DNA of 64,000 nt from Lachnospiraceae bacterium (GTDB lineage: Bacteria > Bacillota > Clostridia > Lachnospirales > Lachnospiraceae). Position 1 is the first letter of the stretch, and the number at the start of each line of letters is the position of its first letter. The stretch covers positions 1 to 64,000 of the forward strand of contig SVFK01000003.1 in NCBI GenBank assembly GCA_015056915.1, written 5' to 3'. Of this stretch, positions 17,490-26,171 are shown piece after piece. The notes under the pieces are model-generated. The model was given only the letters and a program-made list of their open reading frames with translations. It ran no database searches and was not told the DNA's origin. The position numbers and the translations under genes were made by a program.

Positions 17490-18854
17490 ATGATTAATCT
17501 ATATGAAGTAACAGAAACAAATAAAATGATTGAGAAGGAAAATCTGGATGTTCGAACCATTACACTGGGCATCAGTCTATTGGATTGTATTGATTCGGAT
17601 TTGCAGAAGCTTAATGATAAGATTTATGCTAAAATATATGAGGCAGCCAAGGATTTGGTAAAAACAGGTGAGATTATTTCCCGTGAATTTGGGATTCCCA
17701 TTGTAAATAAGCGTATTTCAGTAACGCCTATCGCGTTAATTGGCGGCGCGGCATGTAAGACAGTAGAAGATTTTGCCAGTATTGCTAAGACACTTGATAA
17801 GGTAGCTCATGAGGTGGGAGTGAACTTTATCGGTGGCTACTCTGCGTTGGTAAGCAAGGGTATGACAGCTGCAGACGAATTGCTGATTCGCTCCATTCCG
17901 TTAGCGTTATCTACTACGGAAAGAGTGTGCAGCTCCGTGAATTTAGGTTCTACCAAGACAGGTATTAATATGGATGCCGTGAAGCTGATGGGCGAAATGA
18001 TTATACAGACGGCTGAGTATACCAAGGAGGATGATTCCTTAGGCTGTGCCAAATTAGTAGTATTTTGTAATGCGCCGGATGACAATCCTTTTATGGCAGG
18101 TGCGTTTCATGGTGTAACAGAGGCGGATAAAATCATTAATGTTGGTGTCAGTGGACCGGGAGTGGTAAAGACTGCCTTGGAAAAGGTGCGTGGAGAGAAT
18201 TTTGAGGTGCTTTGTGAGACCATAAAGAAGACTGCGTTTAAGGTGACCCGTGTAGGTCAGCTGGTAGCACAGGAAGCTTCCAAGATGCTGAATGTTCCCT
18301 TTGGTATTGTGGATTTGTCTCTTGCCCCCACACCTGCAATCGGTGATAGTGTGGCTGATATCTTATGTGAAATCGGACTGGAGTATGCAGGTGCACCCGG
18401 TACAACAGCAGCACTGGCTCTGTTAAATGATCAGGTAAAAAAGGGTGGTGTCATGGCATCGTCCTATGTAGGTGGCTTGAGTGGTGCCTTTATTCCCGTA
18501 AGCGAGGATCAGGGCATGATTGATGCAGTGGTAGCAGGCGCCCTTACACTGGAGAAATTGGAAGCGATGACCTGTGTCTGTTCCGTAGGCTTAGATATGA
18601 TAGCGATTCCCGGAGATACTAAAGCCACTACCATTTCCGGTATTATTGCAGATGAAATGGCAATCGGCATGGTGAACCAGAAGACCACAGCAGTGCGTAT
18701 CATTCCTGTTATTGGTAAGGGTGTCGGTGAGACTGTGGAATTCGGCGGACTGTTGGGTTATGCACCTATTATGCCTGTAAATCCTTTTTCCTGCGATGCT
18801 TTTGTGAATCGTGGCGGCAGAATCCCTGCACCCATTCATAGCTTTAAGAATTAA
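17490..18854 (+). CDS. UPF0210 (PFL/DUF711 family) protein
   Basis: A 454-residue protein recognisable as UPF0210 from [21 protein letters not shown], the segment [12 protein letters not shown] and the Gly-rich C-terminal half ([20 protein letters not shown]). The family is widespread in bacteria and archaea, is fold-related to glycyl-radical/PFL proteins, and has no firmly assigned reaction. Its constant pairing with the upstream ACT protein is the best clue, pointing to amino-acid-responsive metabolism. It ends before a bidirectional terminator shared with the convergent tmcAL. Confidence 0.9.
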   Translation: MINLYEVTETNKMIEKENLDVRTITLGISLLDCIDSDLQKLNDKIYAKIYEAAKDLVKTGEIISREFGIPIVNKRISVTPIALIGGAACKTVEDFASIAKTLDKVAHEVGVNFIGGYSALVSKGMTAADELLIRSIPLALSTTERVCSSVNLGSTKTGINMDAVKLMGEMIIQTAEYTKEDDSLGCAKLVVFCNAPDDNPFMAGAFHGVTEADKIINVGVSGPGVVKTALEKVRGENFEVLCETIKKTAFKVTRVGQLVAQEASKMLNVPFGIVDLSLAPTPAIGDSVADILCEIGLEYAGAPGTTAALALLNDQVKKGGVMASSYVGGLSGAFIPVSEDQGMIDAVVAGALTLEKLEAMTCVCSVGLDMIAIPGDTKATTISGIIADEMAIGMVNQKTTAVRIIPVIGKGVGETVEFGGLLGYAPIMPVNPFSCDAFVNRGGRIPAPIHSFKN

Positions 18855-18873
18855 TATTTTGTAAGAAATAATA

Positions 18874-18922
18874 AATGCACTCTGTGAATTGGTTCGTTGA
18901 CCAGGCTACAGAGTGCATTTTT
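18874..18922. terminator. Bidirectional terminator between UPF0210 and tmcAL
   Basis: ATGCACTCTGT and ACAGAGTGCAT form an 11-bp perfect stem around a ~25-nt loop. T-rich sequence follows on the + strand (ATTTTTGC), and an A-rich stretch before the stem serves the minus-strand transcript. It sits between two convergent genes. Confidence 0.8.
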
Positions 18923-18933
18923 GCATTTCTTTT

Positions 18934-20169
18934 TTAAAGAATTACAATAGGAGTCCGATATTCATTTGCCATGGGCAGACCTGATTTTAAGGCTATGGTG
19001 CTTTCATATAAATCAGTTCGAAGAATATCCTGCTGCAGCATTTCAAGGCTTTCGGCAGACAGTACCTTTTGTGCATCAGCAAGCTTGGTGATTAGCGGAA
19101 TAGAGGAGTGCTCCCCTATGGCAGTGAGCAACGGTGTGGATTCCTTTCTGAAGCCAAGGACACGTGCATAGGGAATATAATCCATTGCGCGGTATTGCTC
19201 CATGACATCCGTTTTCATATCCAGCAAAATATGTAACAGGCACCGACTGATGCGAGTGTACGTCATATCCTTGCTTTTTAATAAATCACAGAAGCTTTTG
19301 AAACCGTTATATTGATACAGATTCTTTCGAATACGATCGGATAGCTCGGAAGATACATCCAAATATTGAGTGAATCCGTTTTCGGCTTCTCTTAATAATT
19401 TATAATGCAAAATAGCAGAAAAATCATCGCTGTAAAGGAAACTTTTGCTTTCCAGGCAGGCTGATAAAATGTTGTGGGCACTTTCCGGCATATGATCCTG
19501 TAAATATTCCGTATCAGTTCTGGACAAAATAGCATGTCTGATAGCAAGTGCAGAGCTTTGCTTCTGTCCTAAGCGCCTGTCGTGATAGTCATTGCCCACG
19601 CGGATAGTGGTAAAAGGTACAATAGAGCTGTTTCGGCGACGGAGTGCCTTCATATATTCGATTCCCAATATATTATTGGGAGAGGAAAGCACATCCTTGT
19701 GTACACTGAGGCTGGTGTCATACTGTAAAAGTGCAGAGGTTCTGGCAGTGGGATAGGAGAGTCCCTGACGCAGATTCTCCCGTAATGCTTCACTGAAATG
19801 CTCCGGCTCTGTCAGCAGGATGTCTGCGATTTGCTGTAGAACAGCCAGATTACCGCATTCGCTTCCAAAACACAGATGAGTTACCACACCTAATTTATCC
19901 AATAAAGATACTGCGCCTGTGGCGAAATATTCTGCGCTGGAAATGGCATAATAAGAGGGGAGCTCCAATACAAGATCTGCACCGTTGCGAAGTGCCATTT
20001 CAGTTCTTTTGTATTTGTTAATCAAGGCAGGAGCACCGCGTTGCACAAAATCACCGCTCATGGCAATGATTGTATAATCAGCACCGGTAAATGCTTTGGC
20101 ATCATTCATTTGATGATGGTGTCCATTGTGAAAAGGATTGTATTCAGCTATAATACCATTTACTTTCAT
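18934..20169 (-). CDS. tmcAL: tRNA(Met) cytidine acetate ligase TmcAL
   Basis: A 411-residue nucleotidyltransferase-fold protein (YlbM family). The N-terminal GIIAEYNPFHNGHHHQ carries the HxGH ATP-binding motif, followed by AMSGDFVQRGAPALINKYKR and LVLELPSYYAISSAEYFA. TmcAL activates acetate with ATP and acetylates the wobble cytidine of elongator tRNA-Met. A strong AAAGGAGGTG ribosome binding site lies 6 bases before the ATG. It uses acetate directly, which is interesting beside the acetate-producing pta-ackA genes, although that proximity may be chance. It is divergent from pta. Confidence 0.93.
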   Translation of the reverse strand: MKVNGIIAEYNPFHNGHHHQMNDAKAFTGADYTIIAMSGDFVQRGAPALINKYKRTEMALRNGADLVLELPSYYAISSAEYFATGAVSLLDKLGVVTHLCFGSECGNLAVLQQIADILLTEPEHFSEALRENLRQGLSYPTARTSALLQYDTSLSVHKDVLSSPNNILGIEYMKALRRRNSSIVPFTTIRVGNDYHDRRLGQKQSSALAIRHAILSRTDTEYLQDHMPESAHNILSACLESKSFLYSDDFSAILHYKLLREAENGFTQYLDVSSELSDRIRKNLYQYNGFKSFCDLLKSKDMTYTRISRCLLHILLDMKTDVMEQYRAMDYIPYARVLGFRKESTPLLTAIGEHSSIPLITKLADAQKVLSAESLEMLQQDILRTDLYESTIALKSGLPMANEYRTPIVIL

Positions 20170-20251
20170 GAAACACCTCCTTTTATGAAGAATTTAAAAC
20201 GTAATATCGTTTGACAGTACTGAAAAACTATGTGAAAAAAATAACAGACCA

Positions 20252-20265
20252 TGTAAGCGTTTACA
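20252..20265. promoter_or_regulatory. cre-like CcpA operator
   Basis: TGTAAGCGTTTACA fits the catabolite-responsive element consensus TGWAARCGYTWNCA at every position and is a near-perfect palindrome. It lies in the 334-bp divergent region between tmcAL and pta, about 120 bp upstream of the likely pta start point. In Bacillus, CcpA activates pta and ackA from upstream cre sites. Binding here is inferred. Confidence 0.65.
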
Positions 20266-20346
20266 TTCCCATTAATATAGGGTTTGAGAATGAATTAACA
20301 GGTGCTTTTTGTATTTGAAAATATACAATGAAACGCATATTATGCC

Positions 20347-20375
20347 TTGTTTCTTGTTCTTATATTTAGTATAAT
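20347..20375 (+). promoter_or_regulatory. Promoter of pta
   Basis: TTGTTT (20347-20352), a 17-bp spacer and a perfect TATAAT (20370-20375), about 130 bp before the pta start. The rest of the 334-bp intergenic region is AT-rich. Apart from the cre-like site, it holds a short inverted repeat at about 20311-20330 (TTGTATTT with AATATACAA). Confidence 0.6.
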
Positions 20376-20503
20376 ATAAATAATAAATTTTGTTAAGTTA
20401 AAACGATAATTTTTACTGGTAAATGTTATTTTGAAAGTCCAAATGCCAATGTATTGAACAAGATAGAATAGAATGCAAAGTTGTGTCGGAAAGGAGACGG
20501 GAG

Positions 20504-21505
20504 ATGTCATATATAGACTTGATTAAGGAGAGAGCAAGACTTGACAAGAAGACAATCGTTTTACCGGAATCAAATGATAAAAGAACCTTAATAGCTGCAG
20601 CCAAGATTGTAGAAGAAGGCGTTGCAGATATTATTATGATAGGTAACGAAGAGAAGATTATGGACGGTGCCGGTTGGTTGGAGGTAGACCTTTCCGCTGT
20701 AACTGTAATCAATCCCGCAACGGCACCGAAATTAGATGAATACGTGAATATATTATATGAAACCAGAAAATCAAAGGGTATGACACCTGAAAAGGCAAGG
20801 GAGATTCTGCTAAATGATTATCTTACCTTTGGTATTGTAATGGTAAAGGCAAATGATGCGGACGGTATGGTGGCAGGTGCCAATCATTCCACTGCTGATA
20901 CCTTGAGACCTGCATTGCAGATTTTAAAGACTGCTCCCGGTGTCAAACTGGTTTCTGCGTTTTTTGTTATGGATACAGTATTTAAGGATCAAGGAGAAGA
21001 CGGCACCTTTATTTTTGCGGATTGTGGTTTAAATCAGGACCCGACAGCAGAAGAACTGGCAGCTATTGCAGAATCTTCTGCAAGAAGCTTTAAAGCATTG
21101 GTTGGTCCTAAGCCGGTTATTGCTATGCTGAGTCATTCCACCAAAGGCAGTGCAAAGCATGCACTGGTTGATAAGGTGACGGAAGCTACTCGTATCGCTC
21201 ATGAGCAATATCCGCATCTGACACTAGACGGTGAGTTGCAACCGGATGCTGCATTGGTTCCCGGTGTTGCCAAGTCAAAGGCTCCCGGCAGTACGGTAGG
21301 AGGTAGAGCCAATGTGCTGATTTTCCCTAATCTGGATGCAGGAAACATTGGTTATAAGCTGGTACAGAGACTTGGCGGAGCCGAAGCATATGGACCTATG
21401 CTTCAAGGTATTTCCAAGCCTGTTAATGATTTGTCTCGTGGATGCTCCTGGGAAGATATTGTTGGTGTTGTGGCTTTGACCGCAGTACAAGCACAATTAG
21501 TATAA
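20504..21505 (+). CDS. pta: Phosphate acetyltransferase
   Basis: A 333-residue class I Pta, the short form without the N-terminal regulatory region of enterobacterial enzymes. Motifs include IVLPESNDKRTL, MVAGANHSTADTLRPAL and SMLSHSTKGSAKH-like ALSHSTKGSAK. It converts acetyl-CoA and phosphate to acetyl phosphate. ATG 20504 is chosen because AAGGAG lies 7 bases upstream and MSYIDLI matches the family start. It is followed by ackA after 43 bp, giving the standard acetate-forming, ATP-yielding pair. Confidence 0.95.
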   Translation: MSYIDLIKERARLDKKTIVLPESNDKRTLIAAAKIVEEGVADIIMIGNEEKIMDGAGWLEVDLSAVTVINPATAPKLDEYVNILYETRKSKGMTPEKAREILLNDYLTFGIVMVKANDADGMVAGANHSTADTLRPALQILKTAPGVKLVSAFFVMDTVFKDQGEDGTFIFADCGLNQDPTAEELAAIAESSARSFKALVGPKPVIAMLSHSTKGSAKHALVDKVTEATRIAHEQYPHLTLDGELQPDAALVPGVAKSKAPGSTVGGRANVLIFPNLDAGNIGYKLVQRLGGAEAYGPMLQGISKPVNDLSRGCSWEDIVGVVALTAVQAQLV

Positions 21506-21548
21506 AGAGCATCTTGTATTTTAAGGCACAGGAAAGGATGATTCGGAC

Positions 21549-22745
21549 ATGAATATTTTAGTTATTAATTGTGGTAGCTCTTCTTTAAAATTCCAGCTAA
21601 TTAACTCTGATACGGAGCAATGTATTGCAAAAGGACTCTGTGAGAGAATCGGCATAGAAGGCAGTATGCTGACATATACTCCGGAGGGTGGGGAAAAGGA
21701 GAAGACAGTAACCCCCATGCCTGACCATACCGAAGCGATTCGTCTGGTGCTTGAAGCCCTGACCAACCCGAAGACAGGTGTTGTTAAGGATTTGAATGAA
21801 ATTGATGCAGTAGGACATCGTATTGTACATGGTGGTGAGAAGTTTGCTGATTCGGTTATTTTGACGGATGAAGTAATGGCTGCCATTGAAGAGTGTAATG
21901 AGCTTGCTCCCTTGCACAATCCTGCCAATATAATTGGTGTGAATGCCTGTAAGGTGCTGATGCCCAATACCCCTATGGTGGGTGTGTTTGATACCGCATT
22001 TCATCAGACGATGCCGGAGGAGGCATATATGTACGGGCTTCCTTACGAGTATTATCAAAAATACAAAATCAGAAGATATGGTTTTCACGGAACCAGTCAT
22101 TCTTATGTGTCTAAAAAGGCAGCTGAGGTGCTGGGTAAGAAATACGAGGATTTAAAGATTATCGTATGTCACTTAGGAAACGGTGCAAGTGTCTCGGCAG
22201 TAAAGAATGGTAAATGTATTGATACCTCCATGGGTCTGACACCCTTGGAAGGCTTGATTATGGGAACACGTTCCGGTGATATTGATCCGGCCATCATTGA
22301 GTTTATTGCTCATAAGGAGAATAAAAGCATTGATGAAGTGATGACTATTCTCAACAAGAAATCCGGTGTGTTGGGACTGTCAGATAATCTGTCCTCAGAT
22401 TTTCGTGATTTGGAGGATGGTCTGCATCAGGGCAATGAAAATGCAATTCGTACCATGAAGACTTTTTGCTATCGCGTTGCAAAATATATTGGTTCCTATG
22501 TGGCGGCAATGAACGGCGTGGATGTAATCTGCTTTACTGCAGGAGTAGGTGAGAATGGTCCCATTGTTCGCAATATGGTATGTGAGTATCTTGGTTATCT
22601 TGGTATTGAGCTTGACCAGGAATTAAATAACAAGCGTGGACTTGATATAGCCATTACGACACCTGACAGTAAGACTACAGTAATGGTTATCCCTACTAAT
22701 GAAGAGCTTGCAATCGCAAGAGAAACCTTGCGTTTTGTAATATAA
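21549..22745 (+). CDS. ackA: Acetate kinase
   Basis: A 398-residue ASKHA-fold kinase of normal length. It starts ILVINCGSSSLKFQL (phosphate 1), with GHRIVHGGEKF, the catalytic region FDTAFHQTMPEEAYMYGLP, HLGNGASVSAV and TAGVGENGP. It transfers phosphate from acetyl phosphate to ADP, completing acetate production with pta. A GGAAAGGA ribosome binding site precedes it. pfp follows after 30 bp, so these three central-carbon genes may be one transcript. Confidence 0.97.
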   Translation: MNILVINCGSSSLKFQLINSDTEQCIAKGLCERIGIEGSMLTYTPEGGEKEKTVTPMPDHTEAIRLVLEALTNPKTGVVKDLNEIDAVGHRIVHGGEKFADSVILTDEVMAAIEECNELAPLHNPANIIGVNACKVLMPNTPMVGVFDTAFHQTMPEEAYMYGLPYEYYQKYKIRRYGFHGTSHSYVSKKAAEVLGKKYEDLKIIVCHLGNGASVSAVKNGKCIDTSMGLTPLEGLIMGTRSGDIDPAIIEFIAHKENKSIDEVMTILNKKSGVLGLSDNLSSDFRDLEDGLHQGNENAIRTMKTFCYRVAKYIGSYVAAMNGVDVICFTAGVGENGPIVRNMVCEYLGYLGIELDQELNNKRGLDIAITTPDSKTTVMVIPTNEELAIARETLRFVI

Positions 22746-22775
22746 TTTAAAACAATGTAAAATTAGGAGGTAATT

Positions 22776-24005
22776 ATGGCAATGAATGTAATTGTTGGAC
22801 AATCAGGAGGACCTACCGCAGTAATCAATTCCAGTCTTGCGGGTGTATTTAAAACAGCAAAGGAATTAGGTGCTGATAAGGTTTATGGAATGAGATATGG
22901 TATTCAGGGATTTCTTGAGAAAAATATCATTGACATGGAAGAGAAAATCAAAACAGAGATGGATTTGGAACTGTTAAAGAGAACCCCTTCCGCGTTTTTA
23001 GGCTCTTGTAGATTTAAACTGCCTGCTATCAGCGCAGACAAAGCTATTTACGAAAAAATCTTCGAGATTCTGAAGGAATATGAAATCGGTGCATTCTTCT
23101 ACATCGGTGGTAATGACTCTATGGATACCATCAAGCAGCTTTCTGATTATGCAGAGATTATCAAGAGCGACATTCGTTTTATCGGTGTACCTAAGACCAT
23201 TGATAATGATTTAGCAATGACAGATCACACCCCCGGTTTCGGTAGTGCTGCAAAATATATTGTTTCTGTAACCAAGGAATTGATTCGCGATAGTCTTGTA
23301 TATGACATGAAGAACGTAACTATTGTTGAAATCATGGGACGTAATGCAGGTTGGCTGACCGGAGCTGTTGGCTTGGCAAAATGCGAAGACTGCGAAGGTG
23401 TAGATTTGATTTACCTTCCTGAGGTAACCTTTGATATTGATGCTTTCCTTGCAAAAGTAAAAGCATTGACCGAGAAGAAGAAAGCTATCGTAGTAGCTGT
23501 ATCTGAAGGTATCAAAACAGCTGATGACAAGTATGTGTTTGAGCACGCAAGTCATACAGAATTTGTAGATTCCTTTGGTCATAAGCAGGTAAGCGGTACT
23601 GCAAGATACCTCGCAACACTTGTAAGTGAAGAATTGGGCATCAAGGCTCGTTCTATCGAATTTTCTACCTTGCAGAGATGTGCTTCTCATCTGGCTACCC
23701 TTGTGGATATTACAGAAGCATATCAGGTTGGCGGTTCTGCAGTTAAGGCAGCTTTTGAAGGTAATACCGGTATGATGGTATTGCTGAAGCGTATCTCCAA
23801 TGATCCTTACATTTGCGTAACTGATTTGTATGATGTACATAAAATTGCTAATGTTGAGAAAAAGGTTCCGTTAGAGTGGATTACTGAGGAGGGTACCAAT
23901 GTAAGTTCCGAGCTTTTGGATTATATCAGACCTCTGATTCAGTCTGAATTACCTCCTTACATGGTAGCTGGTCATCCCAGACATCTTGTTGTGGATATGA
24001 TTTAA
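22776..24005 (+). CDS. pfp: PPi-type 6-phosphofructokinase
   Basis: A 409-residue phosphofructokinase. The donor loop is GGNDSMDT and the active-site segment PKTIDNDLAMTDHTPGFG has Lys where ATP-dependent enzymes have Gly (PGTIDND). Both features mark the pyrophosphate-dependent group, although GGND differs slightly from the usual GGDD. The substrate segment EIMGRNAGWL is present. It phosphorylates fructose 6-phosphate, probably reversibly. TAGGAGG precedes the ATG. An ATP-PFK could exist elsewhere. A strong terminator ends the pta-ackA-pfp unit. Confidence 0.82.
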   Translation: MAMNVIVGQSGGPTAVINSSLAGVFKTAKELGADKVYGMRYGIQGFLEKNIIDMEEKIKTEMDLELLKRTPSAFLGSCRFKLPAISADKAIYEKIFEILKEYEIGAFFYIGGNDSMDTIKQLSDYAEIIKSDIRFIGVPKTIDNDLAMTDHTPGFGSAAKYIVSVTKELIRDSLVYDMKNVTIVEIMGRNAGWLTGAVGLAKCEDCEGVDLIYLPEVTFDIDAFLAKVKALTEKKKAIVVAVSEGIKTADDKYVFEHASHTEFVDSFGHKQVSGTARYLATLVSEELGIKARSIEFSTLQRCASHLATLVDITEAYQVGGSAVKAAFEGNTGMMVLLKRISNDPYICVTDLYDVHKIANVEKKVPLEWITEEGTNVSSELLDYIRPLIQSELPPYMVAGHPRHLVVDMI

Positions 24006-24021
24006 TAAAAAGACCTTGATT

Positions 24022-24059
24022 AAGGCTCCGAACTTTTGTTGAGGTTCGGAGCCTTTCTT
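24022..24059 (+). terminator. Terminator after pfp
   Basis: AAGGCTCCGAAC pairs perfectly with GTTCGGAGCCTT (12 bp), followed by TCTTAAT. A stable hairpin with a short T-rich tail. Confidence 0.8.
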
Positions 24060-24104
24060 AATAAGATGCCACATTCCTTTGTATTGTCAGAGAGGAGGAA
24101 TTAT

Positions 24105-25127
24105 ATGAGCCGCCAATCTAATACCAATAAATTGATTTTGTTTTTAGTAATAGCTATTTTTGTTGTAATGCTGACTGCTCTTATTGTGATGTTCACAAAA
24201 GAACCGTATCATGAGAGTGATGAGGTAGAGAGCAGTGAATTGGTAGAAAGTACTGTGTCGGAAGAAAGAAATACCCTAACGGCATTGTCCATGGGACAAA
24301 TTTATGAAATAGATCTAAATGGTGACGGTGTAGCAGAGACCTTTTGTATGGAGATACAGGGAGGTCGGACCCTGACTGTAGATGGCATAACATTTGAGGA
24401 AGCATATTTTGAAGAAATATCAGGTTATCTGGATAGTCCGGATGTTGCAACCTTTTATCTTTTTGATATAGATGTGAGTGATGGTTATAAGGAAATCGGT
24501 CTATATGATGACGGTCCCAGTGGTGACCCCAAAACAAGCTTGTATCGCTATGAGAATAGAAGGCTTGTGTATATCGGAAGCTTTGCGGATTGTCCTGTGG
24601 CATGGAGCAATCTTACTTTTTCAGAGGCTGATAAGGAACAGGATGCATCAGAGTATTCATTTGCAATTGAGGTGCCGGGTGATGGTACTGTTCGAGGCAG
24701 CATGCGGTATGATGTAATACAGACGGATTGGGTAACCAATGCAGTGTGGGAGCTTACAGATGCAACGCTGCTACAGGCAAAGCTGCAGATTCAAGAACAG
24801 AGTGTCTATGAATTCAGCTTTTGGCAGGAATTAAGAGACAATCCTGATACTTATATCTGTCAGCCGGAGACGGCAGTGGAGATTTGGTTGTATTCCGATA
24901 GGGATGTTTCATCGGAAGCATTAGTGATTCCGGCAGGTGAAAAGGTTTGGTTTGTACGATATTATCCCGAAGAATGTTGGTTGGAAATACAGTATGATAT
25001 AGATAAGGAAGAAGATAGGAAAACAGGCTATATCAAGCTGAAGGATAAGGGAGATTTTGATGTGATTCTTCCAAACGGTAATTTTGTGAAATGGGATTTG
25101 TTTTCCAATTTGAATATGGCAGATTAA
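24105..25127 (+). CDS. Membrane-anchored extracytoplasmic protein, function unknown
   Basis: No family recognised. The 340-residue protein has an N-terminal membrane segment (about residues 11-31, ILFLVIAIFVVMLTALIVMF) that acts as a signal anchor, and an exported domain of ~300 residues. The exported part has DLNGDGVAE (about 70-78), a calcium-loop-like DxNxDG motif seen in FG-GAP/dockerin-like repeats, a further DIDVSDGYKEIG segment, and near the C-terminus a region resembling bacterial SH3-like sequences (VIPAGEKVWFVRYYPEECWLEI). A cell-surface binding or sensing role is inferred. ATG 24105 follows AGAGGAGG; the longer frame starts inside the pfp terminator and is unlikely. Confidence 0.65.
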   Translation: MSRQSNTNKLILFLVIAIFVVMLTALIVMFTKEPYHESDEVESSELVESTVSEERNTLTALSMGQIYEIDLNGDGVAETFCMEIQGGRTLTVDGITFEEAYFEEISGYLDSPDVATFYLFDIDVSDGYKEIGLYDDGPSGDPKTSLYRYENRRLVYIGSFADCPVAWSNLTFSEADKEQDASEYSFAIEVPGDGTVRGSMRYDVIQTDWVTNAVWELTDATLLQAKLQIQEQSVYEFSFWQELRDNPDTYICQPETAVEIWLYSDRDVSSEALVIPAGEKVWFVRYYPEECWLEIQYDIDKEEDRKTGYIKLKDKGDFDVILPNGNFVKWDLFSNLNMAD

Positions 25128-25176
25128 TAAAGTGAATATCTGGTAAAAAAATAAGGAATTTTTCAAAAAAGTTTTG

Positions 25177-25205
25177 TTGACAAAACAGTATGATATATGT
25201 ATAAT
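25177..25205 (+). promoter_or_regulatory. Consensus promoter of yceD-rpmF
   Basis: TTGACA (25177-25182), exactly 17 bp, then TATAAT (25200-25205) is a perfect sigma-A consensus promoter. It lies 66 bp before the yceD start and fits a strongly expressed ribosomal protein operon. Confidence 0.9.
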
Positions 25206-25270
25206 AAATCAGTGTGTGAAATTAACCACTGCAGAATGTTTTCTGCAAAACATATTGCATAGGAGTTGCT

Positions 25271-25795
25271 ATGTTAGTAAATTTATCTGATGTATTAACA
25301 TCTGAAGGTAAAGTGGAGACTACCACAGTACCCCTTGAAATGATAAGCTTTAAAAGTCGTATGGGAGATTTTTCCATTACAGAGAAATCCCCGGTTGCAT
25401 TTACTTTTACCAATATTGGTATGGACAAGGCAAAGATAGAGGGACGGCTGGAGCTTACATTTGATACAAGGTGTGACAGATGCCTTACAGAAGTACCTAC
25501 AACGCTGATGATACAGTTTGATAGGATTGTTGCTTCGCCCGATGCTTTAACAGAAGATGAAGAAGATGACGACCTGAATTTTATGGAAGGTTATCAGTTA
25601 AATGTAGAGACTTTTGTGTACAATGAGATTTTGGTAAACTGGCCAGCAAAGATTCTTTGTCAGGAAGAATGCAAGGGTGTATGCCCGGTATGCGGACAGA
25701 ATCTTAATAGAAAAGAGTGCGGATGCGATACCTTCGTTCCGGACCCGCGAATGGCAGCAATCAAAGATATCTTCAACGCGAATAAGGAGGTGTAA
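25271..25795 (+). CDS. YceD-family (DUF177) protein
   Basis: A 174-residue DUF177 protein. It contains the family segment RCDRCLTEV and a C-terminal zinc-type cysteine set (CQEECKGVCPVCGQNLNRKEC GC in outline) ending near PDPRMAAIKDI. In most bacteria it lies directly upstream of rpmF, as here with 2 bp between them. It is thought to assist 23S rRNA maturation or large-subunit assembly, though its exact role is not settled. Confidence 0.9.
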   Translation: MLVNLSDVLTSEGKVETTTVPLEMISFKSRMGDFSITEKSPVAFTFTNIGMDKAKIEGRLELTFDTRCDRCLTEVPTTLMIQFDRIVASPDALTEDEEDDDLNFMEGYQLNVETFVYNEILVNWPAKILCQEECKGVCPVCGQNLNRKECGCDTFVPDPRMAAIKDIFNANKEV

Positions 25796-25797
25796 CG

Positions 25798-25977
25798 ATG
25801 TCTATTTGTCCTAAGAATAAATCTTCCAAAGGTAGAAGAGATAAGAGAAGAGCAAACTGGAAAATGAGCGCTCCTACATTGGTAAAGTGCAGCAAATGTG
25901 GCGCACTGATGATGCCTCACAGAGTTTGTAAGGCTTGCGGTTCTTACAACAAGAAGCAGGTTGTAAGCGTTGATTAA
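25798..25977 (+). CDS. rpmF: 50S ribosomal protein L32
   Basis: A 59-residue L32 starting MSICPKNKSSKGRRDKRRANW, with a zinc ribbon in the second half: CSKCG, then CKACG 12 residues later. It is the zinc-binding (C+) form of L32. AAGGAGG lies just upstream, within the end of yceD. It is a component of the large ribosomal subunit near the peptidyl transferase region. Confidence 0.96.
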   Translation: MSICPKNKSSKGRRDKRRANWKMSAPTLVKCSKCGALMMPHRVCKACGSYNKKQVVSVD

Positions 25978-25997
25978 TTATATTTCAACAGGGAATT

Positions 25998-26035
25998 AGA
26001 GCTTTTTCTATAAGTAGAAAAAGCTCTTTCTTTTT
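25998..26035 (+). terminator. Terminator after rpmF
   Basis: A 13-bp perfect stem (AGAGCTTTTTCTA with TAGAAAAAGCTCT), loop TAAG, then TTCTTTTT. Confidence 0.88.
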
Positions 26036-26092
26036 GCGTTATGGAAAAATCTTCTTTTTATTCTATTTACAGGATTCTTTGTAGAAAATAGC

Positions 26093-26121
26093 TTGATTTT
26101 TATAATGCTGTTTAGTATAGT
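26093..26121 (+). promoter_or_regulatory. Candidate promoter of plsX operon
   Basis: TTGATT (26093-26098), 17 bp and TATAGT (26116-26121), about 50 bp before the plsX start. It would serve plsX-acpP and possibly rnc-smc-ftsY. Confidence 0.55.
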
Positions 26122-26171
26122 AAAATAAGGTGTGAAAAATAGGATAAAATAGTTGGAAGGAAAGCAACAAA

